Source: CAZNPL01 sp964574815
GTDB lineage: Bacteria > Planctomycetota > Phycisphaerae > UBA1845
Direction of reading: 5' to 3'
DNA: 50,916 nucleotides
Assembly (NCBI GenBank): GCA_964574815.1
Contig: CAZNPL010000045.1
Location: 1 to 50,916 of the forward strand
Part shown: piece by piece, positions 1-8,047 of the stretch
How positions within the stretch are numbered: position 1 is the stretch's first letter
Layout of the letters: the number at the start of each line of letters is the position of its first letter
Position numbers and translations under genes: made by a program
The notes under the pieces: generated by a model
Told to the model about the DNA's origin: nothing
The model's database searches: none
The model's input: only the letters and a program-made list of their open reading frames with translations

Positions 1-3
1 TGA

Positions 4-558
4 CCGGCCGCCACCGGAGAAAAAACCCGCACGCAGCCTTGCCGGAAGGACACAAACGCCGGCGATCCAATATCCAACCACTTCGTCGGAAGCAGTGTAG
101 GCGTGGCCGGCGAATGGATCGTCGTCGGTGCATCGGGCGATGACGAAATGTGCACTGTCACGCCGGACTGCAACGCCGGAGCCGCCTACGTTTTCCGGTT
201 CAACGGCGTCCTTTGGTTCCAGGTACAGAAACTCACGCCCTCCCTGCCCGATGCTGGCGACCGGATCGGGTTCAGCGCCGCGATTGATGGCGATGTGCTG
301 GTTCTGGGCGCGATTCGCGACGATGAATTCGGCGAGGACGCCGGAGCTGCATATGTCTTCTCAGCGAGCGGGAATTGCCCGATCCCGGCCGAGTGTAATG
401 AGGACGGAGTGGTCGATCTCTACGACTTCCTCGAACTTTACCTTTGCAAGTTCCAGGTTTCGAAGTCGTGTCTTTGCATGGACTTGAACGGCAGCGGCGG
501 ACCCGACCTGATCGATTTCGGGCTCTTCCAACTGGCGTTCTCGCACTTTGGCCCGTAG
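4..558 (+). CDS. C-terminal part of an FG-GAP-repeat surface protein with dockerin-like tail (5' end missing or broken)
   Basis: The reading frame holds two FG-GAP/integrin-alpha-like propeller units, each shaped like GD..G.S..I.G...V.GA..DD...GAAYVF. They are followed by a dockerin-like tail with two Asp-rich loops (ECNEDGVVDLYDF and DLNGSGGPDLIDF). In this phylum such proteins are exported and probably sit on the surface; the exact role is unknown. The frame is open from base 4 but bases 1-3 are an in-frame TGA. The first usable start codon is GTG at 103, yet repeat homology (GDPISNHFVGSSVGVAG) already lies upstream of it. So the true start is either outside the window in another frame or the gene is damaged. 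The end at 558 is a clean TAG. The family call is fairly sure; the 5' boundary is not. Confidence 0.6.
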   Translation, partial: PAATGEKTRTQPCRKDTNAGDPISNHFVGSSVGVAGEWIVVGASGDDEMCTVTPDCNAGAAYVFRFNGVLWFQVQKLTPSLPDAGDRIGFSAAIDGDVLVLGAIRDDEFGEDAGAAYVFSASGNCPIPAECNEDGVVDLYDFLELYLCKFQVSKSCLCMDLNGSGGPDLIDFGLFQLAFSHFGP

Positions 559-689
559 ACAGGCAATGGCGGAGAGTTCTCAGTCGTCAGTAGCCCGGCG
601 GCGCGTCCGGATACCCACGGGCCTCATTCGCCAAAGCTGGTCTCACTGGCGAACCGGTGACGGCTGATGGCTGACGGCTCCCCACCCTC

Positions 690-1241
690 CTATAAATGCG
701 GCTGGCAGTCTTTTGCCCGACGGATCGCTTTCCGTATCTCGGCGTGCACCTCGTGCGGGCTCGCTACGTTGATCCAGTGGTCGGTGCGACCTTCGGGGGC
801 GCTGTCCACGAAACGGATCGTGCCGAGCTTGGGAAAGGACTCCAGGAATCCGGCCACCACGGCCGTGTTGCGGATGTTGACCAGGGGGCATTCGAAGACG
901 TCGGGCCGCGCCACGCCGCGAATACGCATGACGCGGCGGTTGGTGAGCACGTAAAAACGCGAGACCCAGCGGAGGATGGCGATCGCGACGCGGGCGGCCA
1001 GGGCGCCGAACATGCCGGTGAGAAGCTGAAGCTCGGACAGGCCGGGAACGGCACCGGCGATCCAATGTGATAAGGCGATCACCAGAAGGGTGGCCGCCGC
1101 CCAGTTGGCCGAATCGAAGACCACGAACCACATCGATGGCTTGATGGCGAAGATGATCGACTCGTCGCCGCCGATCAGGTCCTTAGGCAGCAACGCCACG
1201 TCGGCCACCGCGTTCTCGACCGTCGCCTCGGTAGGCGACAT
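690..1241 (-). CDS. PH-domain (bPH2/DUF304-like) membrane protein
   Basis: From the ATG at 1241 the product is 183 residues. An N-terminal segment (LLPKDLIGGDESIIFAIKP) leads to two membrane helices (about 38-55 and 65-90) and then a bacterial pleckstrin-homology-like domain. The domain signature is RFYVLTNRRVMRIRG followed by DVFECPLVNIRN. Such proteins are small inner-membrane proteins of mostly unknown function. The frame is open up to 1442, but that extension is low-complexity and overlaps an intergenic palindromic repeat, so the internal start is preferred. No clear Shine-Dalgarno precedes it. It lies downstream of hpt on the same strand, separated by a repeat-rich gap of about 375 bp. 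Confidence 0.65.
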   Translation of the reverse strand: MSPTEATVENAVADVALLPKDLIGGDESIIFAIKPSMWFVVFDSANWAAATLLVIALSHWIAGAVPGLSELQLLTGMFGALAARVAIAILRWVSRFYVLTNRRVMRIRGVARPDVFECPLVNIRNTAVVAGFLESFPKLGTIRFVDSAPEGRTDHWINVASPHEVHAEIRKAIRRAKDCQPHL

Positions 1242-1383
1242 GGCCACGACCGCAGCTCCGGGCGAAGAGCCTGCTGCCCTCACGGCGGCGTGGTTCGATC
1301 GGCCGGCGAGGTCCAGCCGTCGGTTGACGTAGCGGAGGAAGCGTTGGCGGGCCCGCTCCGGAGTACGCGCGCGCCGTGCTCGA

Positions 1384-1498
1384 CCACTGCTCGAGAGCAG
1401 TGGCACACTCCTTGGCGGCTTGTCAAACATCGGGCGATTCATCTGGTTCGGCCCGTCTCACGTCGGTTTGCGTGCGCTGCTCAAGAGCAGTGGCACAC
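1384..1498. repeat. two copies of a palindromic intergenic repeat
   Basis: The 20-nt units at 1389-1408 and 1479-1498 differ at one position and are 90 bp apart. The first lies in a perfect hairpin: CCACTGCT at 1384-1391, loop CGAG, AGCAGTGG at 1396-1403. The second can form CGCTGCT/AGCAGTG with one G-T pair. The stretch lies between the PH-domain gene and hpt. It resembles REP-type elements; no function is assigned. Confidence 0.6.
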
Positions 1499-1535
1499 CT
1501 GCCGGGTCTGCCGGCGCTCTGCCCCGGAGGGGCAC

Positions 1536-1565
1536 TTGAGAATAGCCCAGCGAGTCATCGCTGGG
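1536..1565. repeat. TTGAGAATAGCCC hairpin element, copy 1
   Basis: The word TTGAGAATAGCCC (1536-1548) runs into a hairpin with CCCAGCGA (1546-1553), loop GTCA, and TCGCTGGG (1558-1565). A second copy is at 49264-49293, where two stem pairs differ in a compensatory way. It lies about 50 bp beyond the 3' end of hpt. Confidence 0.6.
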
Positions 1566-1615
1566 AGTAGGACTGCATCACCCCCGTCGTGACGTCGTTC
1601 AATTCGGCCGCACCG

Positions 1616-2167
1616 CTAGCCGTCGGATTCCGGTTTCAGGACGGCGATGTGCGGGAGGTTCCGGTAACGCTCATCATAGTCCAGTCCGTATCCAACCGCA
1701 AACCCCTCGCCGATGTCGAAGCCTATATAGTCGACCTGGATGCCCTCGTGATTCCGGTTGAGCCGGCGCAGGAAGACGGCCGTCTCGACCGACAGGGGTT
1801 CCTGCTCGGCAATCTCGCCTTGGACGAGGCGCAGCGTGTTGCCGCTGTCCAGAATGTCATCGACGATCAGCAGCCGGCGCCCGCGAATCCTGACGCTGTC
1901 GGCCAGCCGGTGCTTGATCTCGGCGTCCTTGGACTCGCGGGTCTGGCCGGGATAGCTCGATACGGCGATGATCCCCAGTCGCATGTCTATCGGCAGCCGG
2001 CGCATCAAATCCGCCACGAAAACCAGCGCCCCGTTCAGGATCGGAATGATCGTGAGCGGCTCGTCAACTTTCTCGTAACGGGCCGTGATCTCGGCGCCCA
2101 GTTCCACGACCCGATCGGCCACTTGCTGCTCGGTAAAAACGATTCGGTCGATGTCGTCCCCGTTCAT
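1616..2167 (-). CDS. hpt: hypoxanthine phosphoribosyltransferase
   Basis: The 183-residue product has the size and motifs of bacterial HPRT, the purine-salvage enzyme that joins PRPP with hypoxanthine or guanine. The N-terminal half has PILNGALVFVADLMRR and the flexible-loop region SSYPGQTRES. The PRPP-binding signature is LLIVDDILDSGNTL (about residues 99-112). The C-terminal half has VDYIGFDIGEGFAVGYGLDY and RNLPHIAVL, typical of the base-binding side. The ATG at 2167 is preceded by GGGGACGG on the coding strand. The nadA stop is only 50 bp upstream, so the two are likely co-transcribed as a nucleotide/NAD supply unit. Confidence 0.93.
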   Translation of the reverse strand: MNGDDIDRIVFTEQQVADRVVELGAEITARYEKVDEPLTIIPILNGALVFVADLMRRLPIDMRLGIIAVSSYPGQTRESKDAEIKHRLADSVRIRGRRLLIVDDILDSGNTLRLVQGEIAEQEPLSVETAVFLRRLNRNHEGIQVDYIGFDIGEGFAVGYGLDYDERYRNLPHIAVLKPESDG

Positions 2168-2217
2168 GTCCGTCCCCGTTCAAGTTCCGGCCGCGTCCGG
2201 TTCGACGCCCCGGCGCG

Positions 2218-3330
2218 TCAGTTAGCCGGGATGGGTTGCGGCGATGTATTCGCGAGCATCCGGTCGAGGGCCTCGACGGCCAGCCGCTGGACCTCGGGCT
2301 CGACGGAAACCTGGTTCACCATACCACCTTCGGCGATGGCGTCGAGGGCATAGAGCAAATGGCGGGTGTCGATGCGGTACATCGTGGTGCACAGGCACTG
2401 GATGCCCGACAGGGATCGGATGGGCTTGTTCGGGTGCTGGCGTGCCAGCCGGTTGACCAGGTGGATCTCGGTGCCGATGGCCCACCGGGTGCCCGGCTCG
2501 GCCTCGCCGACCGTCTTGATGATGTACTCGGTGCTGCCGACGTAGTCCGCCTTCTGCACGACCTCCCAGGAGCACTCCGGGTGAACGAGGATGTTGCACT
2601 CGGGGTCGTTGCGGCGGATGGCGTCGCACTGTTCTGGGGTAAACAGACCGTGGACGCTGCAATGCCCCTTCCACAGAATGAAACGTGCGTCGCGCACCTG
2701 CTGCCCGGTCAGGCCGCCATCGGCCTCGTGGGGGTCGTACAGCACCATGGATTCCAGCGGATGCCCGAGGGCGTAGGCGGTGTTTCGACCGAGGTGCTGG
2801 TCCGGCAGGAAGATGACCTTGTCACCCTGGGTCAGCGCCCATTGCAGAACGAGCCGGGCGTTGCTGCTCGTGCAGCACGCGCCGCCGTGCTTGCCGCAGA
2901 ATGCCTTGATCGCCGCAGCCGAGTTCACGTACGTGATCGGGATGATGCGTTCGTCCGTCGATTCGGTCAGGAAGTCCCAGGCGTCTTCGAGCTGATCGAT
3001 GTGGGCCATGTCGGCCATGCTGCACCCGGCCGACAGGTCCGGGAGGATCACCTTGACCGAGTCGTCGGTCAGGATGTCGGCCGACTCGGCCATGAAGTGC
3101 ACCCCACAAAAAACGACGAACTCGGCGTCCCTCTGCTGAGCGGCGATCTGCGAGAGCTTGAGGCTGTCGCCGGTGAAATCGGCGAACTGGATGACATCGT
3201 CCTCCTGGTAATGGTGGCCCAGGATGACGAGCCGCGAGCCCAATTCCGTCTTTCGCTGGCGGATGCGGCGAACGATTTCCTCGCTGGATGCCTCGGCGTA
3301 AGCCGCGGGCAGGGGCGGTTGAAAGAGCAT
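2218..3330 (-). CDS. nadA: quinolinate synthase (NadA)
   Basis: Quinolinate synthase condenses iminoaspartate with dihydroxyacetone phosphate to quinolinate in de novo NAD synthesis, using a [4Fe-4S] cluster. The 370-residue product has the three repeated Rossmann-like parts. Visible motifs are GHHYQEDDVIQFADFTGDS (residues 38-56), FCGVHFMAES, LSAGCSMADM, YVNSAAAIKAFCG, CTSSNA, FLPDQHLGRN, WKGHCSVHG, VHPECSWEV and GTEIHLVNRL. Likely cluster ligands are Cys75, Cys224 and Cys312/314. The ATG at 3330 has GGGAG about 11 nt upstream. No nadB or nadC is in the window. The length is normal and nothing suggests damage. Confidence 0.95.
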   Translation of the reverse strand: MLFQPPLPAAYAEASSEEIVRRIRQRKTELGSRLVILGHHYQEDDVIQFADFTGDSLKLSQIAAQQRDAEFVVFCGVHFMAESADILTDDSVKVILPDLSAGCSMADMAHIDQLEDAWDFLTESTDERIIPITYVNSAAAIKAFCGKHGGACCTSSNARLVLQWALTQGDKVIFLPDQHLGRNTAYALGHPLESMVLYDPHEADGGLTGQQVRDARFILWKGHCSVHGLFTPEQCDAIRRNDPECNILVHPECSWEVVQKADYVGSTEYIIKTVGEAEPGTRWAIGTEIHLVNRLARQHPNKPIRSLSGIQCLCTTMYRIDTRHLLYALDAIAEGGMVNQVSVEPEVQRLAVEALDRMLANTSPQPIPAN

Positions 3331-4040
3331 CTGGACGACTCCCGTGTCTGGTTTCGGTTTCGGTGGGATTATAAGGCGATTTTGCAGCGATTCCCACGCT
3401 CACAAGCCCCGAATCGGGCGGCTGGGGCGGCCGCGTGTGGTGGTGACTCGCGGTCCATATGTTCTGAAACGACCCTCGAATTGGTCTCAATTGACGCACA
3501 TTCGCCTTGGTTCGCTCGTAGAAATGGGTGAGGGGTAACAAAGGGGCGAACGACCATAGCGGGCGTACCGGCAGGCGGGCGACGCAAGGCCCCCATGCAG
3601 GCAAGCCGCCCGTTGGCACTCGATGCAGCCCCGGCAAACACGAGCTTGCTGATGACGGATCCGAGCGAGATATGCCTGGACGGAATCGATGCGAATTCAG
3701 GAGTGAACGATCGGCCCGCCGCACACGGCGGCGGTTCGTTGCCGGTGCAGATGTTATTGCCGGCGGTGATCGCTTTGTCGCCGCGCGGCCGCGTGGCTTG
3801 GCCAGCCACGCAGTGGCGTCGGCAAGGCACAGTGGGATGGACAGCGGCGGCCGGTTGTGCCAAGATGGTGGCAAAGCGGCGTGGGCAGCCTGTGTCGGCG
3901 CCGATTCGATTGGTGTCATCGTCGCAGACGCTCGGGGCGACGCTTCGCGACCGGCGCAGCCGGCCTGCGAAGATCGAGGCTGACCGCGATTCGGCCGAGC
4001 GACGAACAACAATGAGACATCACATCAGGTGAAACGAGCC
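3331..4040. other. long non-coding gap between divergent genes
   Basis: About 710 bp separate nadA (leftward) from the next rightward gene. Open frames in either strand have no recognisable protein features. A GC-rich stretch around 3570-3615 can fold (CGGGCG/CGCCCG) and shares the word CAAGCCGCCCG with the element between feoA and feoB, suggesting degraded repeat DNA. Promoters for both flanking genes must lie here; none is clear enough to place. Confidence 0.5.
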
Positions 4041-4529
4041 ATGATCGTACGCGTCGTAGCCGTCGTGATTATTGTGGCCCTCGGGGGCTTTGTGTTCTAC
4101 AAGCATCAGGCGACCAAAGACACGAGCGTAACGCAGCTTGAGGGGCCCAAAGACACGCCGTTCGAGAAGCCCGGCGTCGAGGCGGAAGGGGTGGAACCGC
4201 CCGCGCCGCCGGATTTTGACATCGCCATCGACCTTGTCGATAAGGGGCCTCAGAAGCTCATCCAATTCACCGTGACGGAACGCCACGGTTGGTACGCAGA
4301 TACGATCGAGATCCATTATTGGTACGTGGAACAGGGCGAAGACGGCGAGTGGCGGCAGGTCGGCGATACGGCGAGATTCCTTTGCCGCAGCTACCTCGAT
4401 TTCGGCGGCACGCTGGTCGATTCGACCGTGCTGTACGAACTCGAATTCCCCCAGCTCGAGGACTTCGGCACGCCCGAGAACTGGCGGGCACGTGTCCACG
4501 GCCACGGCAAGGTGTTGGCGCCAAAGTAG
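4041..4529 (+). CDS. membrane-anchored protein of unknown function
   Basis: A 162-residue protein with one N-terminal membrane helix (VRVVAVVIIVALGGFVFY), then a Pro/Glu-rich linker to about residue 57 and a compact outer domain. The domain has FTVTERHGWYADTIEIHYWY and a C-terminal part ending GHGKVLAPK. I do not recognise a family. The frame could start at GTG 4029. ATG 4041 is chosen because AGGTGA (4027-4032) sits 8 nt before it and overlaps that GTG. The neighbours are unrelated. It converges with the kinase gene at 4587, with 57 bp between and no obvious terminator. Confidence 0.6.
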   Translation: MIVRVVAVVIIVALGGFVFYKHQATKDTSVTQLEGPKDTPFEKPGVEAEGVEPPAPPDFDIAIDLVDKGPQKLIQFTVTERHGWYADTIEIHYWYVEQGEDGEWRQVGDTARFLCRSYLDFGGTLVDSTVLYELEFPQLEDFGTPENWRARVHGHGKVLAPK

Positions 4530-4586
4530 TCGGCACGCTCGGCAGAAAATGCTTTGATGCCGGTGTACATAGCGAAGAGCGACGGG

Positions 4587-5849
4587 TCAGGCGCCGCGGC
4601 CCAGAACCAGCCACTGAGCGAGATTCAACAGCAGCGATAGCCCCAGAATTAGCGACAGGACGAGGATCCTGAGCCGGTAGGCCGCCATCTGCCGCTCGAC
4701 GGGAATGTTCGGATCGAGATCTTCAGGGGCCGCCGTGGACACCGTCTCGCCGCTGGTGGCCAGGTTCTCCAGCACGGTGCGGTCGTATTTCTTGCGCGCC
4801 TGGAATGGTGGACCTCCGCTTACGACCGATTCGAGGTCGGCGATGAGGTCCTTGGTCGTCGAGTAACGGTCGTCGCGCTGCTTGGCCATCATCACCTCGA
4901 TGACCTCGCCCATGCCGGATGAAAGGTTGCTGTTGACGTGGTCGGCCGGCACGAGCTCCTCTTTAAGATGCTTGTGCATGACGGCCGACGGTGTCGGCCC
5001 TTCGAACGGCACCTTCCCCGTGACCATGTGGTAGAACGTGGCGCCCAGAGAATAAATATCAGCACGGAAGTCGATGTTGATCTCGCCGCGAATCTGCTCC
5101 GGGCTGATGTAGTACGGCGTCCCGTAGGCGCGGCCGGCTTCCGACTGGGCGGTTTCGTAGTCGCTGACTTCCCGTGCCAGACCCATGTCAGCGAGCTTCA
5201 CCTCGTCGTACTTCGACATCATGATGTTCTTGGGCTTCACGTCCCGGTGGATGAAACCGCGCATGTGGGCGTGGTTCAAGGCACGTGCCACGTCCAGGAC
5301 GATCTGCGCGGCCCGGAGCTCGTTGATCGCGCCCTCCGACTGGAGCATGTCGTAGACGGTCTGACCGTCCACGAACTCCATGACGAAGTAGTGGTAGCCG
5401 CCGGACTCGCCGACGTCGATGGCCTGCACGATGTTCGGATGGTTAAGCTGGGCGGCCGCCCGCCCCTCGCGGTAGAATCGATCGACGAACTCCTGATTCT
5501 CGCTGAGCCGCTTGGGCAGAACCTTGACGGCCACGACCCGGTCAAGGCTGAGCTGCCGAGCCTTGTACACCGTGGCCATCGCACCCTGCCCGAGCTTGCT
5601 GACGATCTGGAAACCGGGGATCTGCTGAGCCGGCCGGTACATGGAGTCGTCGTCCATGCTCCGGCTCAACCGCACGACCTGGTTCCGGGTGACGTAGCCC
5701 TCTTCGACGAGCACGTCGGCGAGCGACACGGAGTTGCCATTGGCGGCGAGCTCCTTCTGCCGCTTCTCGCAGCCGGCGAGTTCGTCCGGCGTCACCAGCC
5801 GCAACTCGATCAGCTTTCGCCCAAGTTGGGTCTCGTCTTCAACCGCCAT
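4587..5849 (-). CDS. membrane-bound serine/threonine protein kinase (PknB type)
   Basis: A 420-residue kinase. Residues 1-65 form a helical N-terminal domain (GRKLIELRLVTPDELAGC, then LADVLVEEGYVTRNQVV) resembling the GspE/PilB N-domain repeat. The kinase domain spans about 80-340, with Gly-loop GQGAMATVYKA, Lys109 in VAVKVL, HRDVKPKN (201-208) and SPEQ. The Mg-binding motif reads DMG (221-223) instead of DFG, an uncommon but tolerated variant. A linker leads to one C-terminal membrane helix (about 393-416), so the kinase domain faces the cytoplasm. The frame is open to 5906, but the upstream GTG lacks a ribosome site, so ATG 5849 is used. Targets are unknown. Confidence 0.85.
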   Translation of the reverse strand: MAVEDETQLGRKLIELRLVTPDELAGCEKRQKELAANGNSVSLADVLVEEGYVTRNQVVRLSRSMDDDSMYRPAQQIPGFQIVSKLGQGAMATVYKARQLSLDRVVAVKVLPKRLSENQEFVDRFYREGRAAAQLNHPNIVQAIDVGESGGYHYFVMEFVDGQTVYDMLQSEGAINELRAAQIVLDVARALNHAHMRGFIHRDVKPKNIMMSKYDEVKLADMGLAREVSDYETAQSEAGRAYGTPYYISPEQIRGEINIDFRADIYSLGATFYHMVTGKVPFEGPTPSAVMHKHLKEELVPADHVNSNLSSGMGEVIEVMMAKQRDDRYSTTKDLIADLESVVSGGPPFQARKKYDRTVLENLATSGETVSTAAPEDLDPNIPVERQMAAYRLRILVLSLILGLSLLLNLAQWLVLGRGA

Positions 5850-6023
5850 GAATTTGCCTGTACCGGGTGTGAGAGAAGCACCCGGCAAACAGTCCTGCCG
5901 AAACACGAAAAGGGCGACCGGAAGGTCGATACTTTACGCCCGTGGCGCTCGATTGCAAGCCGATCTCCCGCACCGGTGCCCGCAGCCCGGTTTGAGCGCC
6001 CTCACTCACTTGATTATACCCCC

Positions 6024-7238
6024 TCAATCGGCCGACTTCGCATGCGAATCGCCTTGAACGGCCGTCTCGATCAATCCCGACAGGCACTGGTGATTATCGC
6101 CCTCCAGCAGGCCGGATATCCAGTCTAACTGCCCGCTTGTGAAAAGCATGGCGACCTCGCGGTCTGTCTCCGCAATTGAAAGAACGGCCAGCAGAGCCGA
6201 GGTGAATCGGTCGATACCCTGGCGCTGCAGTGCGGAGACGCTCACCACCGGGCATCTCCAGTCACCCACCTCGTGCGCACGCCACGCCTGTTTCAGGTCA
6301 GACTTGTTGACGACCACCAGATCCGGCGAGCGCCGGTTGCACTCCGGACACCCGCGAACGTAATCGTGCGGAAAAGGGGCCGAGCCGTCCAGGACCGCGA
6401 CGCTGACGTCGGCGCGGGCGGCACGATCCCGCCCTCGTTCCACCGCTACGGACTCAACACCCACTGACTCAGTCCGCACGCCCGCCGTGTCCAGGACTCG
6501 GATCGGCACGCCTTCGATCGCCGCCTGCGTGTCTACCCAGTCCAGGGTCGTGCCGGGCTGGCCGGACACCAGGTTGCGCGCGCCCTCGAACGTGGCATTG
6601 ATCAGGGTGGACTTGCCGGCATTCACAGGGCCGACCACGGCCACCGTGACGCCTTCCACAAGGTAGCGGCCCGGCGCAGAACGTTTCACCAGTTCGCGCA
6701 GTGCCGCTTTCGCGCCCACGGCATCCGTCGCGGCCGTCCGGGCGATTTCCTTAAGTGCGGCGGGAAGCAGTCGGCTCTGGCGCACGATGAAACGCACCGC
6801 CCGCCGCGTCTGCGCCCGGGACAGAGCCAGTGCGATCTCCCGCTCTACGTCGAGCCTGGGCGATACGACTGCGGACGGTCCCGCCGGAACAACGGCGCCG
6901 AGCTTCTGACAGAGCATCAGCAGCCGTTCGACGATCCGCACGCCGCCATGAACCGTAACATCAATGCACTGAACGCCTGGTGTGAACTCGTGCATGGCCA
7001 CGACCGCGTCGTCAATCGTCTCCCCCTCGTCGACGATCCGCCCAAGCCACAGGCGTTGCGGCTCGGTCGGGTCGGGGCACCGGCCGCTGCGCGGCCGGAA
7101 GATCCGTTTGAGAAGGTCGACCGCGCCGGCGCCTTCAACGCGCACGACCGCCATCGCTCCGGCGCCGGGCGGCGTCAATAAACGAGCGACCAATTCGCGG
7201 GCGTGAAGCGTCACAACGACACGGCCCCATTCAGCCAT
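6024..7238 (-). CDS. MnmE/TrmE-like GTPase, divergent, lacking the C-terminal catalytic Cys motif
   Basis: The 404-residue product follows the MnmE layout: a TrmE_N-like domain (LLTPPGAGAMAVVRVEGAGA, then VTVHGG), a helical domain, and an inserted G domain. G motifs are GPVNAGKS (203-210), a G2-like TTLDW, DTAG, and NKSD. True MnmE, a tRNA U34-modifying enzyme, ends in a Cys-containing FCIGK-type motif. Here the end is LSGLIETAVQGDSHAKSAD with no such motif, and the PGEFT.RAF motif is replaced by AGPSAVVSPRLD. It is also shorter than the roughly 450 residues usual for MnmE. It is therefore probably a paralogue with another role. ATG 7238 lies inside the 3' end of coaX (28-bp overlap); the longer upstream frame is only a shadow of coaX. 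Confidence 0.75.
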   Translation of the reverse strand: MAEWGRVVVTLHARELVARLLTPPGAGAMAVVRVEGAGAVDLLKRIFRPRSGRCPDPTEPQRLWLGRIVDEGETIDDAVVAMHEFTPGVQCIDVTVHGGVRIVERLLMLCQKLGAVVPAGPSAVVSPRLDVEREIALALSRAQTRRAVRFIVRQSRLLPAALKEIARTAATDAVGAKAALRELVKRSAPGRYLVEGVTVAVVGPVNAGKSTLINATFEGARNLVSGQPGTTLDWVDTQAAIEGVPIRVLDTAGVRTESVGVESVAVERGRDRAARADVSVAVLDGSAPFPHDYVRGCPECNRRSPDLVVVNKSDLKQAWRAHEVGDWRCPVVSVSALQRQGIDRFTSALLAVLSIAETDREVAMLFTSGQLDWISGLLEGDNHQCLSGLIETAVQGDSHAKSAD

Positions 7239-8047
7239 TTCTCGTGGGCCAGCCCGATCCCCATGAGGCAGAGATCGGGAACTACGTTGTCGAAGATGCC
7301 GCACTCCTCTGCGATTCCCGCCGCATCGCCGCCCGTCGCCACCACCGGCGGCCAGCGGCCGATGTGCGTGGCGAAGGTCTCGACAATGTGGCGCACGGCG
7401 CCGGCGGTTCCGTAGTGGATGCCGCCGCGAATGGCGTCCGCGGTATCCTGTCCGATCGTGTCGTCGGGGTGGCTCGGCTCCACATTGGGCAGCACCGCGG
7501 TGTGTTCGTGCAGCGATCGCGCCTGCATGTGCAGCCCCGGCGCGATCGCCCCGCCGATGAATGCTCCTTCGCTGTCCACGACGTCCACTGTGACCGCGCT
7601 GCCGAAATCGACCACGATGCACGGTTCCTTCTTGACGTGGTGCGCGGCGGCCGCGGTGCAGATGCGATCAACGCCGACCGCCTCCGGACGCGGGAGCTTC
7701 ACCGGCATCGGAAGCGGGATCTGCCGCCCGACAACCATGGGCTCCAGGCCCATAGATCCGCGAATCCACTCCAGAAGTTCGTTCAATGCAGCCGGCACGA
7801 CCGACGCGATCACGACGGCCGAGCGTGTGGGAGCTGCCGTTTGGTCGGCCAGGGCTTTGACGGCCTGACGAAGCACCTCGCGCTGGTCGTGGCGGAAGTC
7901 GCGTCGCTGCGACACTTTTCCGTCCGACCACAGCGCGGCCGCAGTCGATGAATTTCCGATGTCCGCCACCACGATCGGCGAGCGCTTCTGCTCGACGTCC
8001 TCACCGTCGGATTTCGAACCGCCGTTCTTGTCAACGGGCAGGATCAT
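7211..8047 (-). CDS. coaX: type III pantothenate kinase (CoaX)
   Basis: CoaX phosphorylates pantothenate, the first step of coenzyme A synthesis. The 278-residue product has the ASKHA-fold motifs of type III enzymes: VVADIGNSSTAAALW (phosphate 1), VGVDRICTAAAAH, and VVDFGSAVTVDVVD with FIGGAIAPGLHMQARSL (adenosine/phosphate 2 side). The N-terminal 25 residues are an unconserved extension before the first beta strand. The start ATG overlaps the obgE stop (ATGA), and its own 3' end overlaps the MnmE-like gene, so all three are translationally coupled. No biotin protein ligase domain is fused. Confidence 0.9.
   Translation of the reverse strand: MILPVDKNGGSKSDGEDVEQKRSPIVVADIGNSSTAAALWSDGKVSQRRDFRHDQREVLRQAVKALADQTAAPTRSAVVIASVVPAALNELLEWIRGSMGLEPMVVGRQIPLPMPVKLPRPEAVGVDRICTAAAAHHVKKEPCIVVDFGSAVTVDVVDSEGAFIGGAIAPGLHMQARSLHEHTAVLPNVEPSHPDDTIGQDTADAIRGGIHYGTAGAVRHIVETFATHIGRWPPVVATGGDAAGIAEECGIFDNVVPDLCLMGIGLAHEKWLNGAVSL

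Noticed and set aside
2236..3531. 431-codon open frame antisense to nadA
   Set aside because: It mirrors a strongly supported gene, has no family features, and is explained by GC-rich third positions.
3560..3615. Resemblance to the c-di-GMP-I riboswitch core (GACGCAAGGCC)
   Set aside because: Only the short core word fits; the tetraloop receptor and second stem are not present, and no suitable gene follows.
3369..4032. Several 145-165-codon frames on both strands in the nadA-upstream gap
   Set aside because: Low-complexity Arg/Pro/Ala products, overlapping each other, none with a convincing start or homology-like motif.
4938..6128. 396-codon frame antisense to the kinase
   Set aside because: Shadow of the kinase gene; composition rich in His/Val/Asp as expected of an antisense frame.
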